DNA of 64,000 bases, taken from contig NZ_JACVPN010000002.1 of NCBI RefSeq assembly GCF_018881855.1, positions 210,769-274,768 of the forward strand, in the 5' to 3' direction. This DNA is from Polynucleobacter sp. MWH-Berg-3C6 (GTDB lineage Bacteria > Pseudomonadota > Gammaproteobacteria > Burkholderiales > Burkholderiaceae). Under the pieces are notes generated by a model. That model was given only the letters and a program-made list of their open reading frames with translations. It was not told where the DNA came from and did not search any database. Position numbers and translations under genes: made by a program. Below are positions 18,420 through 35,541 of the stretch, one piece after another; position 1 is the stretch's first letter, and every line of letters begins with the position of its first letter.

Positions 18420-20486
18420 TCACGCCTTTAAAAATTCAGCGCGAGATCCTAGCCAACGCTCTAGATGGCGCTCCACTAGGTCTGTATGGTCTGCCAATAA
18501 GCGCTCGGCTGCTTGTTGAGCCAACTCAATCAACCAAGCATCGCGCTGCAAATCGACAAATCGCAACATGGCATCCCCAGATTGCTTGGCCCCGAGTAAT
18601 TCGCCAGGACCACGCAAGGAAAGATCACGCTCTGCGATAACAAATCCATCAGATACCTCACGTAAAGTTTGCAGACGCTCTTTAGCGGCCATCGACAAGG
18701 GCTCCGCATACATCAAGATACAAACCGAATCGGCTGAACCGCGCCCCACACGTCCACGCAATTGATGAATTTGAGCATAGCCAAAGCGCTCAGCATGCTC
18801 GATCACCATTAATGCTGCATTGGGAACATCGACGCCCACCTCAATCACTGTAGTGGCAACTAATAACTGGATTTCATTTGCTTTGAATGCAGCCATGACC
18901 GCTGCTTTTTCTTCAGCCTTTAAGCGACCGTGCACTAAGCCCACTTTAAAATCTGGCAAAGCCTGCGTCAGCTGCTCAAAACTCTCAACTGCAGTTTGTA
19001 ATTGCAAAGCCTCAGATTCTTCAATCAAGGGGCAAACCCAATAGGCTTGCAGTCCTTTAGATAGCCAACTTTGTAAGCCACCAATGACCTCATCACGACG
19101 AGTCGCCTTGACCACCTTAGTAGTAATTGGCTTACGGCCAGGGGGCAGCTCGTCAATGACAGACACATCGAGATCTGCGTAATAGGTCATTGCCAATGTT
19201 CTAGGAATTGGTGTTGCCGACATCATTAATTGATGGCAATAGAACAATTCGGATCCAAGTCTTTGCTGTATTTCTAGGCGCTGTCTGACTCCAAAGCGAT
19301 GTTGCTCATCAATCACTGCCAAACCTAGCTTGGAAAAACTCACGCTCTCCTGAATCAGTGCGTGAGTACCAATAATGAGTTGAGCTTGCCCACTCTCAAT
19401 CATTTCTTGAGCTAACCTTTTTTCTTTTGCCTTCAAGCTGCCAGACAACCAAGCAATGCTCACACCTAATGGCTCAAACCATTCTTTCATTTTTAAGTAA
19501 TGCTGCTCAGCTAAGATTTCAGTAGGCGCCATCACTGCAGCTTGATAGCCATGATCCATTACGCGCGCTGCCGCTAAGGCTGCCACTACTGTCTTGCCGC
19601 TACCCACATCTCCTTGCAGGAGTCGATTCATCGGAAATGAGTTCTCTAGATCTTTGCTGATCTCTGACCAAACACGACCCTGCGCACCGGTTAATTGAAA
19701 AGGCAAGGCTTTCAGTAAGCCAGCCTCCAGACTTTGCTCTTTTGATGGCTTTGTAAAGCTCGGAGCATGCCGTTCTCTTCGAATCGCATGAGCACGTTTC
19801 AAAGAAATTTGTTGCGCGAGTAATTCTTCGAACTGCACGCGGCGCCATGCAGGATCTGTGCGCTCCAACAATGCTTGAGTATCCGCATCGGCAGGGGGCT
19901 GATGCAAATAGGTAATAGCAGCTTGCAGGCTTGGCCAATCATTACTTGGAAGCAGTTCTGTCATTAACTTCTTGGGTAAAAACTCGGCCAAACTATCTCG
20001 CAAGCTTGGATCGCGTAAAGCCTGCGCAACCGCTTTACGAATGACTGTTTGTGAAACACCAGCACTTGCTGGATAGACTGGGGTCAGACTCATTGGTAAT
20101 GGTGCATCTGCTGCCACAGCCTTAACAGTGGGGTGGACCATTTCTGGACCCTGAAATCCTTCACGCACTTCACCACGAACTCGAATATGCGCACCTACCG
20201 CCATTTGCTTTTGCTGGCTTGGGTAGAAATTGAGGAAACGTAGCTGCAAAGTTGCGGTGTCATCTTCAATGGTCACCAGCATCTGCCTTCTGGGTCTAAA
20301 TAAGACCTGATTTCGGATCACCACCCCCTGAGTCTGGGCGGAACTAAACCTACCCTGATTTAAGGCTTCTTCAATCGTGAATAGCTCAGTCTCATCTTCA
20401 TAGCGGGATGGAAGATGCAAAGCAAGGGCCATAGGGCTGTCTAAACCCATTTTTTGGAGTGTGCTTGGCGCTTGTTTGGTAGTCAT
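18420..20486 (-). CDS. recG: ATP-dependent DNA helicase RecG
   Basis: 688 residues. N-terminal wedge/OB domain (about 1-200), then the two helicase lobes with Walker A GDVGSGKT (about 292-299), DEQH box (near 391), ATPIPRT and the C-terminal QLRGRVGRG motif VI and TRG-like region. RecG reverses stalled forks and moves Holliday junctions. Divergent from queA with 30 bases between the start codons. Confidence 0.96.
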   Translation of the reverse strand: MTTKQAPSTLQKMGLDSPMALALHLPSRYEDETELFTIEEALNQGRFSSAQTQGVVIRNQVLFRPRRQMLVTIEDDTATLQLRFLNFYPSQQKQMAVGAHIRVRGEVREGFQGPEMVHPTVKAVAADAPLPMSLTPVYPASAGVSQTVIRKAVAQALRDPSLRDSLAEFLPKKLMTELLPSNDWPSLQAAITYLHQPPADADTQALLERTDPAWRRVQFEELLAQQISLKRAHAIRRERHAPSFTKPSKEQSLEAGLLKALPFQLTGAQGRVWSEISKDLENSFPMNRLLQGDVGSGKTVVAALAAARVMDHGYQAAVMAPTEILAEQHYLKMKEWFEPLGVSIAWLSGSLKAKEKRLAQEMIESGQAQLIIGTHALIQESVSFSKLGLAVIDEQHRFGVRQRLEIQQRLGSELFYCHQLMMSATPIPRTLAMTYYADLDVSVIDELPPGRKPITTKVVKATRRDEVIGGLQSWLSKGLQAYWVCPLIEESEALQLQTAVESFEQLTQALPDFKVGLVHGRLKAEEKAAVMAAFKANEIQLLVATTVIEVGVDVPNAALMVIEHAERFGYAQIHQLRGRVGRGSADSVCILMYAEPLSMAAKERLQTLREVSDGFVIAERDLSLRGPGELLGAKQSGDAMLRFVDLQRDAWLIELAQQAAERLLADHTDLVERHLERWLGSRAEFLKA

Positions 20487-20516
20487 CGTTAAAATCTAAT
20501 ACCTGATGGTAATGCT

Positions 20517-22717
<2,201 letters not shown>

Positions 22718-22848
22718 TAGCCCTCCGGGGCCTATACCTTTCCAAATCACCTCCAAAGCCCCACACAGTTTAGAATTGCGGGTTTACGGCTTTACTTAAA
22801 AGCCTAAAACTGAAGCAGTTTCCAAATAGTCTTTAACGGAGGTTTTGT

Positions 22849-23175
22849 ATGTGGATTAGTAACGCTTTTGCCCAAGCCCCAGCTGCGGGTCCAGATTCTG
22901 GTGGCTTAATGAGCTTCCTGCCATTGGTTTTGATGTTTGCAGTTTTGTACTTCATCATGATTCGCCCACAAATGAAGCGTCAAAAAGAAACTAAAGCCAT
23001 GCTCGAAGCATTAGCAGTTGGTGATGAAGTTGTGACTATTGGCGGCATCATGGGCAAAGTAACAGCACAGAAAGATGCAGTGGTTACTGTTGAAATTTCT
23101 GCTGGCACTGAAGTGCAACTCCAAAAAGCTGCGATCACCACAGTGTTGCCTAAAGGCACACTGAAGTCTGCTTAA
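22849..23175 (+). CDS. yajC: Sec translocon accessory subunit YajC
   Basis: 108 residues with one membrane segment (about 21-39, LMSFLPLVLMFAVLYFIM) followed by the conserved IRPQMKRQKE and a soluble domain with GDEVVTIGGIMGKV. YajC binds SecDF and the SecYEG channel. A strong ribosome binding site, CGGAGG, sits at 22838-22843, six bases before the ATG. The gap to secD is 25 bases. Confidence 0.95.
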   Translation: MWISNAFAQAPAAGPDSGGLMSFLPLVLMFAVLYFIMIRPQMKRQKETKAMLEALAVGDEVVTIGGIMGKVTAQKDAVVTVEISAGTEVQLQKAAITTVLPKGTLKSA

Positions 23176-23200
23176 TACCTTTGTTTAAAAGTATCTCAAT

Positions 23201-25060
23201 ATGAATCGCTACCCTCTCTGGAAATATTTAGTTATCGCCGTTGCTTTACTCATCGGTGGACTATATTCATTACCGAATTTCTATGGTGAGGCTCCAGCGG
23301 TTCAGATCTCGTCCGCCAAACCAACCATCAAGGTTGATTTGGCGACACAAGCCCGCGTTGAAAAGATTTTGTCTGATGCCAGCATCAGTAATACCGGCAT
23401 CTTCTTTGAAAACGCAAATAATGTAGGCTCCATCAAAATTCGTTTCAACAATACCGACATTCAACTACGTGCACGCGATCTATTGCAGCAAAAGATTAAC
23501 GTCGATCAGAATGAGCCGAATTTCACAGTGGCTTTAAATCTTTTATCGAATACGCCAGACTGGTTAAATTCAATAAACGCCCTACCAATGCCTTTAGGTC
23601 TTGACTTGCGCGGTGGCGTTTACTTCCTGCTTCAGGTCGATATGAAAGGCGCAGTTCAAAAGAAGGTTACTTCTTTGGCAACTGATATTCGTACCCAATT
23701 GCGCGATAAAAATATTCGTCACCAAGGTATTGAGCGTGGCGTAGATAACATCACGATTAATTTTGGTAGCACTGCTGATGCTGACGCAGCTCGCACAGCG
23801 CTCCAATCCGCCCAACCCGAACTAACTTGGCAAGTAAAACCAACAGGTCTATCGCCAAAATTACTAGGTGAATTTAAACCAACGGCATTAAAAGAAATCC
23901 AAGATAACGCCGTTAAACAAAACATCATCACTCTGAATAAGCGAGTGAATGAGTTAGCAGTTAAAGAGCCAGTGATTCAACAACAAGGTGCTGAACGCAT
24001 CGTGGTGCAATTGCCTGGTGTTCAAGATACTGCACGTGCTAAAGATATTATTGGTCGTACTGCAACCTTGGAGTCTCGCTTAGCTGATCCACTCGTTTCA
24101 ACAATTGGCATTGGCGAGACGCCACCTCCAGGCATGGATACCTTCCGCTTTGGAGAAAATCGTTTAGGTGTATTTAAGAAGTCAGTCATCTTCAGCGGTG
24201 ATCGCATTACTGATGCAAGTGCAGGCTTTGATCAAAACCAACGTCCTGCCGTAAACATCTCTTTGGATGCAGCTGGTGGCCGCGTAATGCAAGAAGTGAC
24301 GCGTGAGAACATTGGCAAGCCCATGGGTATGATTCTGTTTGAAAAAGGCAAGGGTGAAGTATTGACTATTGCCACCATTCAGAGTGAATTCGGTTCTAAG
24401 TTTCAGATTACAGGTCAGCCTACTACTGCCAGCGCTAATGACTTGGCCCTCTTACTGCGCGCAGGTTCTTTGGCTGCTCCAATGGAAATTATTGAAGAGC
24501 GCACGATTGGACCAAGCTTAGGTGCAGAGAATATTGAAAAAGGTTTCAAGTCACTCTTGATCGGCTTTGGCGCAATCGCTATTTTCATGATGGCTTACTA
24601 CTTATTGTTTGGCACATTCTCCGTCATTGCATTGGCTGTGAACTTACTCCTGCTGATTTCTGTGCTGTCGATGCTACAAGCCACACTCACTTTGCCAGGC
24701 ATCGCCGCGATGGCCCTAGCACTTGGTATGGCGATTGACTCCAACGTATTGATTAACGAACGTATTCGTGAAGAGCTGCGCAATGGTGCTGCGCCACAGA
24801 CTGCTATTGCAGTTGGCTTCGATAAAGCTTGGGCAACGATTTTGGACTCCAACGTAACAACCTTGATTGCTGGTCTTGCGCTCTTAGCATTTGGCTCTGG
24901 TCCAATCAAAGGCTTTGCAGTGGTTCATTGTTTAGGTATTTTGACTTCGATGTTCTCGGCTGTCTTCTTCTCGCGCGGTCTTGTCAACCTCTGGTACGGC
25001 AGACACAAGAAGGTTCAAAAACTCGCTATTGGCCAAGTTTGGCGACCACAGGAGAAATAA
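23201..25060 (+). CDS. secD: Protein translocase subunit SecD
   Basis: 619 residues. One N-terminal membrane helix, a large periplasmic region (LPMPLGLDLRGGVYFLLQVD is the conserved first stretch, and the P1 head follows), then five C-terminal membrane helices including LALGMAIDSNVLINERIREE, the proton-path segment. SecD and SecF use the proton gradient to pull secreted proteins across the inner membrane. The stop is followed after three bases by secF. Confidence 0.96.
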   Translation: MNRYPLWKYLVIAVALLIGGLYSLPNFYGEAPAVQISSAKPTIKVDLATQARVEKILSDASISNTGIFFENANNVGSIKIRFNNTDIQLRARDLLQQKINVDQNEPNFTVALNLLSNTPDWLNSINALPMPLGLDLRGGVYFLLQVDMKGAVQKKVTSLATDIRTQLRDKNIRHQGIERGVDNITINFGSTADADAARTALQSAQPELTWQVKPTGLSPKLLGEFKPTALKEIQDNAVKQNIITLNKRVNELAVKEPVIQQQGAERIVVQLPGVQDTARAKDIIGRTATLESRLADPLVSTIGIGETPPPGMDTFRFGENRLGVFKKSVIFSGDRITDASAGFDQNQRPAVNISLDAAGGRVMQEVTRENIGKPMGMILFEKGKGEVLTIATIQSEFGSKFQITGQPTTASANDLALLLRAGSLAAPMEIIEERTIGPSLGAENIEKGFKSLLIGFGAIAIFMMAYYLLFGTFSVIALAVNLLLLISVLSMLQATLTLPGIAAMALALGMAIDSNVLINERIREELRNGAAPQTAIAVGFDKAWATILDSNVTTLIAGLALLAFGSGPIKGFAVVHCLGILTSMFSAVFFSRGLVNLWYGRHKKVQKLAIGQVWRPQEK

Positions 25061-25063
25061 GCC

Positions 25064-26038
25064 ATGGAATTTTTCCGGATCAAAAAAGACATTCCTTTCA
25101 TGCGCCATGCATTGGCGCTCAATGCGATTTCTTTAATCACCTTCTTAGCTGCAGTCTTCTTCTTGTGGCATAACGGCCTGCACCTCTCAATTGAGTTTAC
25201 CGGCGGCACGGTAATGGAAGTGAGCTACCCTCAAGCTGCGCCACTGGACTCCATTCGCACGAAGGTTGAGAAGCTGGGTTATGCCGATACGCAGATTCAG
25301 AATTTTGGTAGTTCACGTGACATCATGATTCGCCTGCCTTTGCAAAAAGATACTGAAGGCAAACTCATTTCCTCTGCAGACCAAAGCGCAGCAGTAATGC
25401 AAGCGCTTGAGCCTGCCAGCACAGGCGCCAAACTTCAACGCGTCGAGTTTGTAGGTCCTCAGGTAGGTGAAGAGCTGGCTTTAGATGGCTTGAAGGCCTT
25501 AATTTTTGTGATCATCGGCATTGTCATCTACCTCTCTTTCCGCTTTGAGTGGAAATTTGCTCTGGCCGGCATCATCGCAAACTTGCACGACATCGTGATC
25601 ATCTTGGGTTTCTTTGCTTTTTTCCAATGGGAGTTCTCACTCTCTGTCTTGGCAGCAGTCCTAGCAGTTCTGGGTTACTCCGTGAACGAATCTGTGGTGA
25701 TCTTTGACCGTATTCGCGAAAACTTCCGCAAGTACCGCAAGATGGATACTCGCGAAATTATTGACAACGCAATTACCAGCACAATCAGCCGCACCGTAAT
25801 TACTCACGGCAGTACTGAGATGATGGTCTTGGCTATGCTGATTTTTGGTGGCCCGACCCTCTTCTACTTTGCGCTAGCACTGACCATTGGTATTTTGTTT
25901 GGTATTTACTCTTCCGTATTCGTAGCTGCTGCTTTAGCTATGTGGCTTGGAGTAACATGCGAAGATTTGGCAAAGAGTGACAAAAAGCCAGATGACAATG
26001 CACGCAATGACGACCCGAATTTCGGGGCGCGTGTTTAA
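25064..26038 (+). CDS. secF: Protein translocase subunit SecF
   Basis: 324 residues. Six membrane helices with FRIKKDIPFMRHA at the start, SIEFTGGTVMEV in the first periplasmic segment and GYSVNESVVIFDRIREN in the proton-path helix. Partner of SecD; the two are separate proteins here, as in E. coli. Converges on waaA with five bases between stops. A very short stem (CCCGA/TCGGG) lies in the last codons, too weak to call a terminator. Confidence 0.96.
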   Translation: MEFFRIKKDIPFMRHALALNAISLITFLAAVFFLWHNGLHLSIEFTGGTVMEVSYPQAAPLDSIRTKVEKLGYADTQIQNFGSSRDIMIRLPLQKDTEGKLISSADQSAAVMQALEPASTGAKLQRVEFVGPQVGEELALDGLKALIFVIIGIVIYLSFRFEWKFALAGIIANLHDIVIILGFFAFFQWEFSLSVLAAVLAVLGYSVNESVVIFDRIRENFRKYRKMDTREIIDNAITSTISRTVITHGSTEMMVLAMLIFGGPTLFYFALALTIGILFGIYSSVFVAAALAMWLGVTCEDLAKSDKKPDDNARNDDPNFGARV

Positions 26039-26043
26039 GTCAA

Positions 26044-28844
<2,801 letters not shown>

Positions 28845-28869
28845 TCAAGCAGGCCCCCATTAGGATGGC

Positions 28870-28875
28870 TATACT
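28870..28875 (+). promoter_or_regulatory. -10 element of the glutathione S-transferase gene, leaderless geometry
   Basis: TATACT matches the sigma-70 -10 consensus in five of six positions and ends six bases before the ATG at 28882. No ribosome binding site lies between. No good -35 hexamer is visible at the expected distance. Confidence 0.35.
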
Positions 28876-28881
28876 GTGCCC

Positions 28882-29496
28882 ATGAAACTAATCGGATCCC
28901 TCACCAGCCCCTATGTACGTAAAGTACGCATCGTTTTTTTAGAGAAAAAGGTCGATGTTGACCTTCAATTAGAGAATGTTTGGGCTGCAGACACCAAAAT
29001 TGCCCTTTCCAACCCCTTGGGGAAGGTTCCCTGCCTCATTCTGGAAGATGGTGAGGCTCTCTATGACTCTCGCGTGATTGCAGAATACGCTGACGCCCTC
29101 AGCCCAGTCAGCAAGCTCATACCGGCTGATAGCCGTGACCGCGCGACCGTGAAAACCTGGGAAGCTCTGGCTGACGGAATCACGGATGCCGGCATTTTGG
29201 CTCGCCTCGAACGCACTTGGCGCCCAGCTGAAGAGCAAAGCTCAGCTTGGGTTGATCGCCAAATGGGCAAGATTCAAAATTCTCTGCGTCAAATGTCTGA
29301 AATCTTGGGTGAGAATGCCTGGTGCCACGGTAATCAAATGACGCTTGCTGATATTGCAACAGGTTGTGCACTTGGTTGGCTAATACTCCGTTTTCCAGAT
29401 CTGAAATGGCAAGCGCAATATTCAAACTTAGATCGTCTGTACCAAAAGTTATTGCAGCGACCTTCGTTTATTGAAACTGAACCGCCTGCTGCTTAA
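28882..29496 (+). CDS. Glutathione S-transferase family protein
   Basis: 204 residues from the ATG at 28882; an upstream GTG (28876) would add two residues but overlaps the likely start region. N-terminal thioredoxin-like domain with GSLTSPYVRKVRIVFLEK (the Ser/Thr-Ser-Pro-Tyr stretch is the usual glutathione-activating loop) and NPLGKVPCLILEDGEALYDSRVI (the cis-Pro and E/D-S glutathione-binding motifs), then an all-helical C-terminal domain with TLADIATGCALGWL. Resembles the YibF/GstB-type bacterial proteins. The substrate is unknown. Single-gene unit, converging on mnmA. Confidence 0.88.
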   Translation: MKLIGSLTSPYVRKVRIVFLEKKVDVDLQLENVWAADTKIALSNPLGKVPCLILEDGEALYDSRVIAEYADALSPVSKLIPADSRDRATVKTWEALADGITDAGILARLERTWRPAEEQSSAWVDRQMGKIQNSLRQMSEILGENAWCHGNQMTLADIATGCALGWLILRFPDLKWQAQYSNLDRLYQKLLQRPSFIETEPPAA

Positions 29497-29522
29497 TGCG
29501 GATTTAAAAATATTGAATTGGG

Positions 29523-30635
29523 CTAAGCGGAAATAATTCCGCCGCCCAAACAAATATCACCGTCATATAAAACAGCTGATTGTCCTGGCGTTACTGCCCA
29601 TTGCGCTTCCGGAAATCCTAATGAAAAAGTAAGGTCGACTGTGCTTGTAGTTAAAGTACATGCAGAGTCTGCTTGACGATAGCGAGTCTTCGCAGAATAG
29701 CTCCCGGAGACTGGAGCGCTACCAGCAATCCAACTTGCATCAATAGCCTCTAGGGTCTTAGCCAGTAACCATGGGTGTTCGTGGCCCTGGGCTACATACA
29801 GAGTGTTATTAGCCATGTCCTTACGTGCTACATACCAAGCGTCACCATTGCCATCTTGACTACCACCCAAACCAATTCCTTTGCGCTGCCCTAGAGTGAA
29901 AAAGGCCAGGCCCATGTGCTCGCCAACAGTCTTGCCATCCGGGGTTTTAATAGGTCCTGGTGTACGGGGTAGATAGCGGTTTAAGAATTCTCTAAAAGGA
30001 CGCTCGCCAATAAAACAAATTCCGGTGCTATCTTTTTTGCGTGCATTGTGTAAACCAATTTTTTCAGCAATGGTGCGCACTTCAGTTTTTGAAATCTCAC
30101 CCAGCGGAAATAAAACATTAGCTAATTGCTGTTGCGTTAAGCGGTGCAAAAAATAACTCTGGTCTTTACTAGAATCCAGCGCTTTTAATAATTGCACTTT
30201 TCCACCCTCATGGCGGACCCTGGCATAGTGCCCAGTAGCAATTGCATCAGCACCCAAACTCATGGCGTGATCCAAGAAGGCTTTGAACTTAATCTCAGCA
30301 TTGCAGAGAACATCGGGATTTGGAGTTCGCCCTGCAGCGTATTCACGCAAAAACTCAGCAAATACGCGTTCACGGTACTCAGCAGCAAAATTCACCGCCT
30401 CAACGTCAATGCCAATCAAATCGGCTACTGAGACGACATCCAGCCAATCCTGGCGGGCTGAGCAATATTCATCGTTATCGTCATCTTCCCAATTCTTCAT
30501 AAATAGGCCGATCACTTCATAGCCCTGCTCTTTGAGCATCCAGGCGGCTACGGACGAATCTACCCCTCCAGACATGCCGATAACGACTTTTCTGGGCTTT
30601 TTAAGGGGGGGTACCGAACAATTAGGCTGACTCAT
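29523..30635 (-). CDS. mnmA: tRNA-specific 2-thiouridylase MnmA
   Basis: 370 residues. Thiolates U34 in Lys, Glu and Gln tRNAs. PP-loop [10 protein letters not shown] (20-29), catalytic cysteine Cys111 (LCNAEIKF) and the persulfide cysteine Cys207 (STGICFIG) are all present, as is the [13 protein letters not shown] stretch. No Shine-Dalgarno-like sequence is visible before the ATG; a run of T residues lies there instead. The divergent region to pntA (30636-30814, 179 bases) holds no gene and should contain both promoters. Confidence 0.95.
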   Translation of the reverse strand: MSQPNCSVPPLKKPRKVVIGMSGGVDSSVAAWMLKEQGYEVIGLFMKNWEDDDNDEYCSARQDWLDVVSVADLIGIDVEAVNFAAEYRERVFAEFLREYAAGRTPNPDVLCNAEIKFKAFLDHAMSLGADAIATGHYARVRHEGGKVQLLKALDSSKDQSYFLHRLTQQQLANVLFPLGEISKTEVRTIAEKIGLHNARKKDSTGICFIGERPFREFLNRYLPRTPGPIKTPDGKTVGEHMGLAFFTLGQRKGIGLGGSQDGNGDAWYVARKDMANNTLYVAQGHEHPWLLAKTLEAIDASWIAGSAPVSGSYSAKTRYRQADSACTLTTSTVDLTFSLGFPEAQWAVTPGQSAVLYDGDICLGGGIISA

Positions 30636-30814
30636 TAAAAAAATGCGAGAATACTCTATAGACAGATAAACCCCATTGTAGAAGTCTCAACCAGACTTCG
30701 CATGATTTTAGGCAAAACCATAGCCGGCAGACCTTGGGGCTCAGTAAATAGGTAAAACCTAGCCTGTTTATCTTTAAAATAGACTTTTAAAATTTTTGCT
30801 TTTGGAGACATGCC

Positions 30815-31948
30815 ATGCGCATAGGAGTGCCGCTGGAAACAAGGCCTGGGGAAACTCGAGTAGCCGCCACACCAGAAACCGTAAAAAAATTGATTGGCCA
30901 AGGCCATAGCGTCGTCATTCAAAAAGGTGCTGGTGTTCATGCAAGTCAACCAGACTCCGCATACGAAGCTGTAGGTGCCTCTATTGGTAGTGCAGCTGAT
31001 GCATTTGGAGCAGAGATTGTTCTGAAAGTGCGCGCGCCTGAAGCAGCTGAACTTAAACAAATTAAATCTGGGAGCGTCCTCATCGGCATGCTCGATCCAT
31101 TTGATAATGACAATATTGCCGCAATGGCAGCGCAAGGCGTAACAGCATTCTCATTAGAGGCTGCTCCTCGCACAACTCGCGCCCAAAGCATGGACGTATT
31201 GTCATCACAAGCCAATATTGCTGGCTACAAAGCCGTCATGATCGCTGCTAATGAATATCAGCGCTTCATGCCAATGCTCATGACTGCTGCTGGAACTGTA
31301 AAAGCAGCGCGCGTACTGATCTTGGGTGCTGGTGTTGCAGGTTTGCAAGCTATTGCTACTGCTAAACGCTTAGGTGCTGTGATTGAAGCATCTGACGTTC
31401 GCCCAGCCGCTAAAGAGCAAATCGAATCTTTGGGTGCCAAGTTTGTTGATGTCCCTTACGAAACTGATGAAGAACGTGAAATCGCTCAAGGTGTTGGCGG
31501 CTATGCGCGTCCAATGCCGGAAGCTTGGATGAAACGTCAAGCGGCTTTAGTTGCTGAGCGCGCTCAGCAAGCTGACATTGTGATTACCACTGCTTTGATT
31601 CCAGGACGCAAGCCACCAGTCTTATTGCACAGCGATACCGTTAGCAATATGAAACCTGGCTCTATCGTGATTGATATTGCTGCTGGTCGTGGTGATAACG
31701 GCTCAGGTAACTGCCCACTGACTCAAGCTGACAAGATTACTGAAGTTAATGGCGTCAAGATTGTTGGTTATACCAACCTTGCAAGCATGGTGGCAGCTGA
31801 CGCTTCAGCGCTATATGCGCGTAACTTGATCGACTTCATGAAACTCATTGTTGATAAAGAAGCGAAATTGGTCATCCCTACTGATGACGATATCGTTACC
31901 GCCTGCTTAATGTGTCGTGATGGTCAAGCCGTCCGCAAAAACTCATAG
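30815..31948 (+). CDS. pntAA: NAD(P) transhydrogenase subunit alpha, part 1 (NAD-binding)
   Basis: 377 residues. The soluble NAD(H)-binding domain I of proton-translocating transhydrogenase: N-terminal RIGVPLETRPGETRVAATPE, Rossmann GAGVAGLQAIATAKRLGA, and EVNGVKIVGYTNLASMVAADAS near the end. The E. coli PntA is a single chain; here the soluble part and the membrane part are separate genes, as in Rhodospirillum and many betaproteobacteria. GGAGA at about 30803-30807 is the ribosome binding site. First gene of a three-gene operon. Confidence 0.94.
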   Translation: MRIGVPLETRPGETRVAATPETVKKLIGQGHSVVIQKGAGVHASQPDSAYEAVGASIGSAADAFGAEIVLKVRAPEAAELKQIKSGSVLIGMLDPFDNDNIAAMAAQGVTAFSLEAAPRTTRAQSMDVLSSQANIAGYKAVMIAANEYQRFMPMLMTAAGTVKAARVLILGAGVAGLQAIATAKRLGAVIEASDVRPAAKEQIESLGAKFVDVPYETDEEREIAQGVGGYARPMPEAWMKRQAALVAERAQQADIVITTALIPGRKPPVLLHSDTVSNMKPGSIVIDIAAGRGDNGSGNCPLTQADKITEVNGVKIVGYTNLASMVAADASALYARNLIDFMKLIVDKEAKLVIPTDDDIVTACLMCRDGQAVRKNS

Positions 31949-31973
31949 AACAAATTTAGACTAAGGAAATATC

Positions 31974-32312
31974 ATGGATCTCGCTGCTTTTCAAAGCATC
32001 CTCACAGTCCAAAACATCACCGTGTTTGTGTTGGCCATTTTTGTTGGCTACCACGTGGTTTGGAACGTTACCCCAGCATTGCATACCCCGTTGATGGCAG
32101 TTACTAATGCCATCTCCGGCATCATCATTGTTGGCGCACTCTTGCAAACCGAAGTCATTGGCGGCGATGAGATCACTCTCACCAGCATTATTGGCGCTGT
32201 TGCAGTATTTCTGGCTTCCATCAATATTTTTGGTGGCTTTATGGTCACCCGTCGCATGCTGGAGATGTTCAAGAAGAAAGCTCCTAAAGCAGATGCGGCT
32301 GGAACTAAATAA
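31974..32312 (+). CDS. pntAB: NAD(P) transhydrogenase subunit alpha, part 2 (membrane)
   Basis: 112 residues with three or four hydrophobic helices (about 13-35, 42-62, 66-95). It matches the C-terminal membrane portion of E. coli PntA, split off as its own protein. [32 protein letters not shown] is the conserved segment (positions about 32040-32140). Forms the proton channel with PntB. AAGGAA before the ATG serves as ribosome binding site. Confidence 0.94.
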   Translation: MDLAAFQSILTVQNITVFVLAIFVGYHVVWNVTPALHTPLMAVTNAISGIIIVGALLQTEVIGGDEITLTSIIGAVAVFLASINIFGGFMVTRRMLEMFKKKAPKADAAGTK

Positions 32313-32354
32313 AACGAGAACAAGATCCTCATAGAGATTTAAAGAGACCAAATA

Positions 32355-33722
32355 ATGTCAAACATAACTGCAATTTCCTATCTCATTTCATCGGTGTTGT
32401 TCATCCTCGCTTTGCGTGGACTTTCTTCGCCAACTACTTCACGCCAAGGTAACACTTTCGGCATGATTGGTATGCTCTTAGCGGTGATCACCACCTTCAT
32501 GATCCCTGACTTCAAGCCAGTCTTTTCGCTGATCATTGCTGCAATTGTTGGTGGCGCAATTATCGGTACGATTGCTGCTAAACGTGTACAGATGACCAAG
32601 ATGCCAGAGCTCGTCGCTTTGATGCACTCATTCGTTGGTTTATCTGCAGTATTAATTGCGATTGCTGCAGTATTTAATCCTGCACAAGCCCATACTGGCG
32701 CCCAAAAGATTGAACTCTTTATCGGCGCATTTATTGGTGCAATTACCTTTACTGCTTCTGTGATTGCTTTCGGCAAATTGTCTGGCAAGGTCAGTGGTAA
32801 GCCAGTTACTTTCTCTGGTCAGCACTTACTCAACTTGATCTTAGCAATTTCGATGGTTGGCGCAGGTGTTGCTTATTACATGGGCGATAGCCACGCAGCC
32901 TTCTTGGCCATGTGTGCAATTGCTTTGGTATTAGGTATTACTTTGATCATCCCAATTGGTGGCGCTGATATGCCAGTTGTGGTGTCTATGCTTAATAGCT
33001 ACTCTGGTTGGGCTGCTGCAGGCATTGGTTTCACATTGAACAACCCTGTGTTGATTATTGCTGGTGCTTGCGTGGGCTCTTCAGGCGCGATTCTTTCTTA
33101 CATCATGTGTAAGGCCATGAATCGCTCCATCGTTGCCGTTCTGCTTGGCGGATTCGGTGCTGAAGCTGCTGCTGGCGGAGCCGACGATGGCGCTCCTAAG
33201 AACTACAAAACTGGTTCGCCAGAAGATGCTGCCTTCCTTATGGAAAACGCAGACACAGTCATTATTGTTCCTGGTTATGGATTAGCAGTTGCCCGTGCGC
33301 AGCATGCCCTAAAAGAGTTAACTGAAAAACTGACTCATCATGGTGTGACTGTGAAATATGCGATTCACCCAGTTGCAGGTCGTATGCCTGGCCACATGAA
33401 CGTACTCTTGGCTGAAGCTGAAGTTCCTTACGATCAAGTCTTTGAGATGGAAGACATCAATAGTGACTTTGGTCAGGCTGACGTAGTGTTAGTGCTTGGC
33501 GCAAACGACGTTGTAAACCCAGCAGCACGCACACCAGGTAGCCCAATCTTTGGTATGCCAATTCTGGAAGCATTCAAAGCTAAAACGATTATCGTAAATA
33601 AGCGCTCCATGGCTGCAGGTTATGCTGGTCTGGATAACGAACTCTTCTACATGGATAAAACCATGATGGTCTTCGGTGATGCGAAGAAAGTGGTTGAGGA
33701 TATGGTCAAGGCTGTTGAATAA
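32355..33722 (+). CDS. pntB: NAD(P) transhydrogenase subunit beta
   Basis: 455 residues. Nine or so N-terminal membrane helices form the proton path, and the C-terminal third is the NADP(H)-binding domain III with VPGYGLAVARAQHALKEL, HPVAGRMPGHMNVLLAEA and VLGANDVVNPAARTPGSPIFGMP. The complete enzyme supplies NADPH at the cost of the proton gradient. A strong rho-independent terminator follows directly. Confidence 0.95.
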   Translation: MSNITAISYLISSVLFILALRGLSSPTTSRQGNTFGMIGMLLAVITTFMIPDFKPVFSLIIAAIVGGAIIGTIAAKRVQMTKMPELVALMHSFVGLSAVLIAIAAVFNPAQAHTGAQKIELFIGAFIGAITFTASVIAFGKLSGKVSGKPVTFSGQHLLNLILAISMVGAGVAYYMGDSHAAFLAMCAIALVLGITLIIPIGGADMPVVVSMLNSYSGWAAAGIGFTLNNPVLIIAGACVGSSGAILSYIMCKAMNRSIVAVLLGGFGAEAAAGGADDGAPKNYKTGSPEDAAFLMENADTVIIVPGYGLAVARAQHALKELTEKLTHHGVTVKYAIHPVAGRMPGHMNVLLAEAEVPYDQVFEMEDINSDFGQADVVLVLGANDVVNPAARTPGSPIFGMPILEAFKAKTIIVNKRSMAAGYAGLDNELFYMDKTMMVFGDAKKVVEDMVKAVE

Positions 33723-33744
33723 GTAGAGCTATATTCAAAACCAC

Positions 33745-33772
33745 AAAAGGCTGCCATTGGCAGCCTTTTTAT
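33745..33772 (+). terminator. Rho-independent terminator of the pnt operon
   Basis: Nine-base perfect stem AAGGCTGCC / GGCAGCCTT (33747-33755 with 33759-33767), a three-base loop and a T-run to 33770, starting about 25 bases after the pntB stop. Confidence 0.9.
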
Positions 33773-33792
33773 TTCTCAGTTTTTAGTGCAAT

Positions 33793-33825
33793 AAAAAACG
33801 CCTGGTCTTTTGAACCAGGCGTTTT
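33793..33825 (-). terminator. Rho-independent terminator of groESL
   Basis: Twelve-base perfect stem (33795-33806 with 33814-33825), a seven-base loop and, read on the minus strand, a run of six T residues. It follows the groL stop by about 35 bases. Symmetric A/T flanks mean it may also stop plus-strand transcription. Confidence 0.9.
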
Positions 33826-33860
33826 AGTTTCTTCAGCGAGCAGCTGGAGAGATGCGGCTA

Positions 33861-35528
<1,668 letters not shown>

Positions 35529-35541
35529 TTAAATACCGAAA

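Noticed and set aside
26010..26035. CCCGA/TCGGG stem at the end of secF as a terminator
   Set aside because: Only five pairs, inside coding sequence, without a T-run.
29528..29548. 6-bp hairpin at the mnmA stop as a terminator
   Set aside because: The stem is short and no T-run follows on either strand.
30656..31135. 159-codon open frame on the minus strand opposite the start of pntAA
   Set aside because: It is antisense to a well-conserved gene, its protein is cysteine- and aromatic-rich without a recognisable family, and it has no ribosome binding site.
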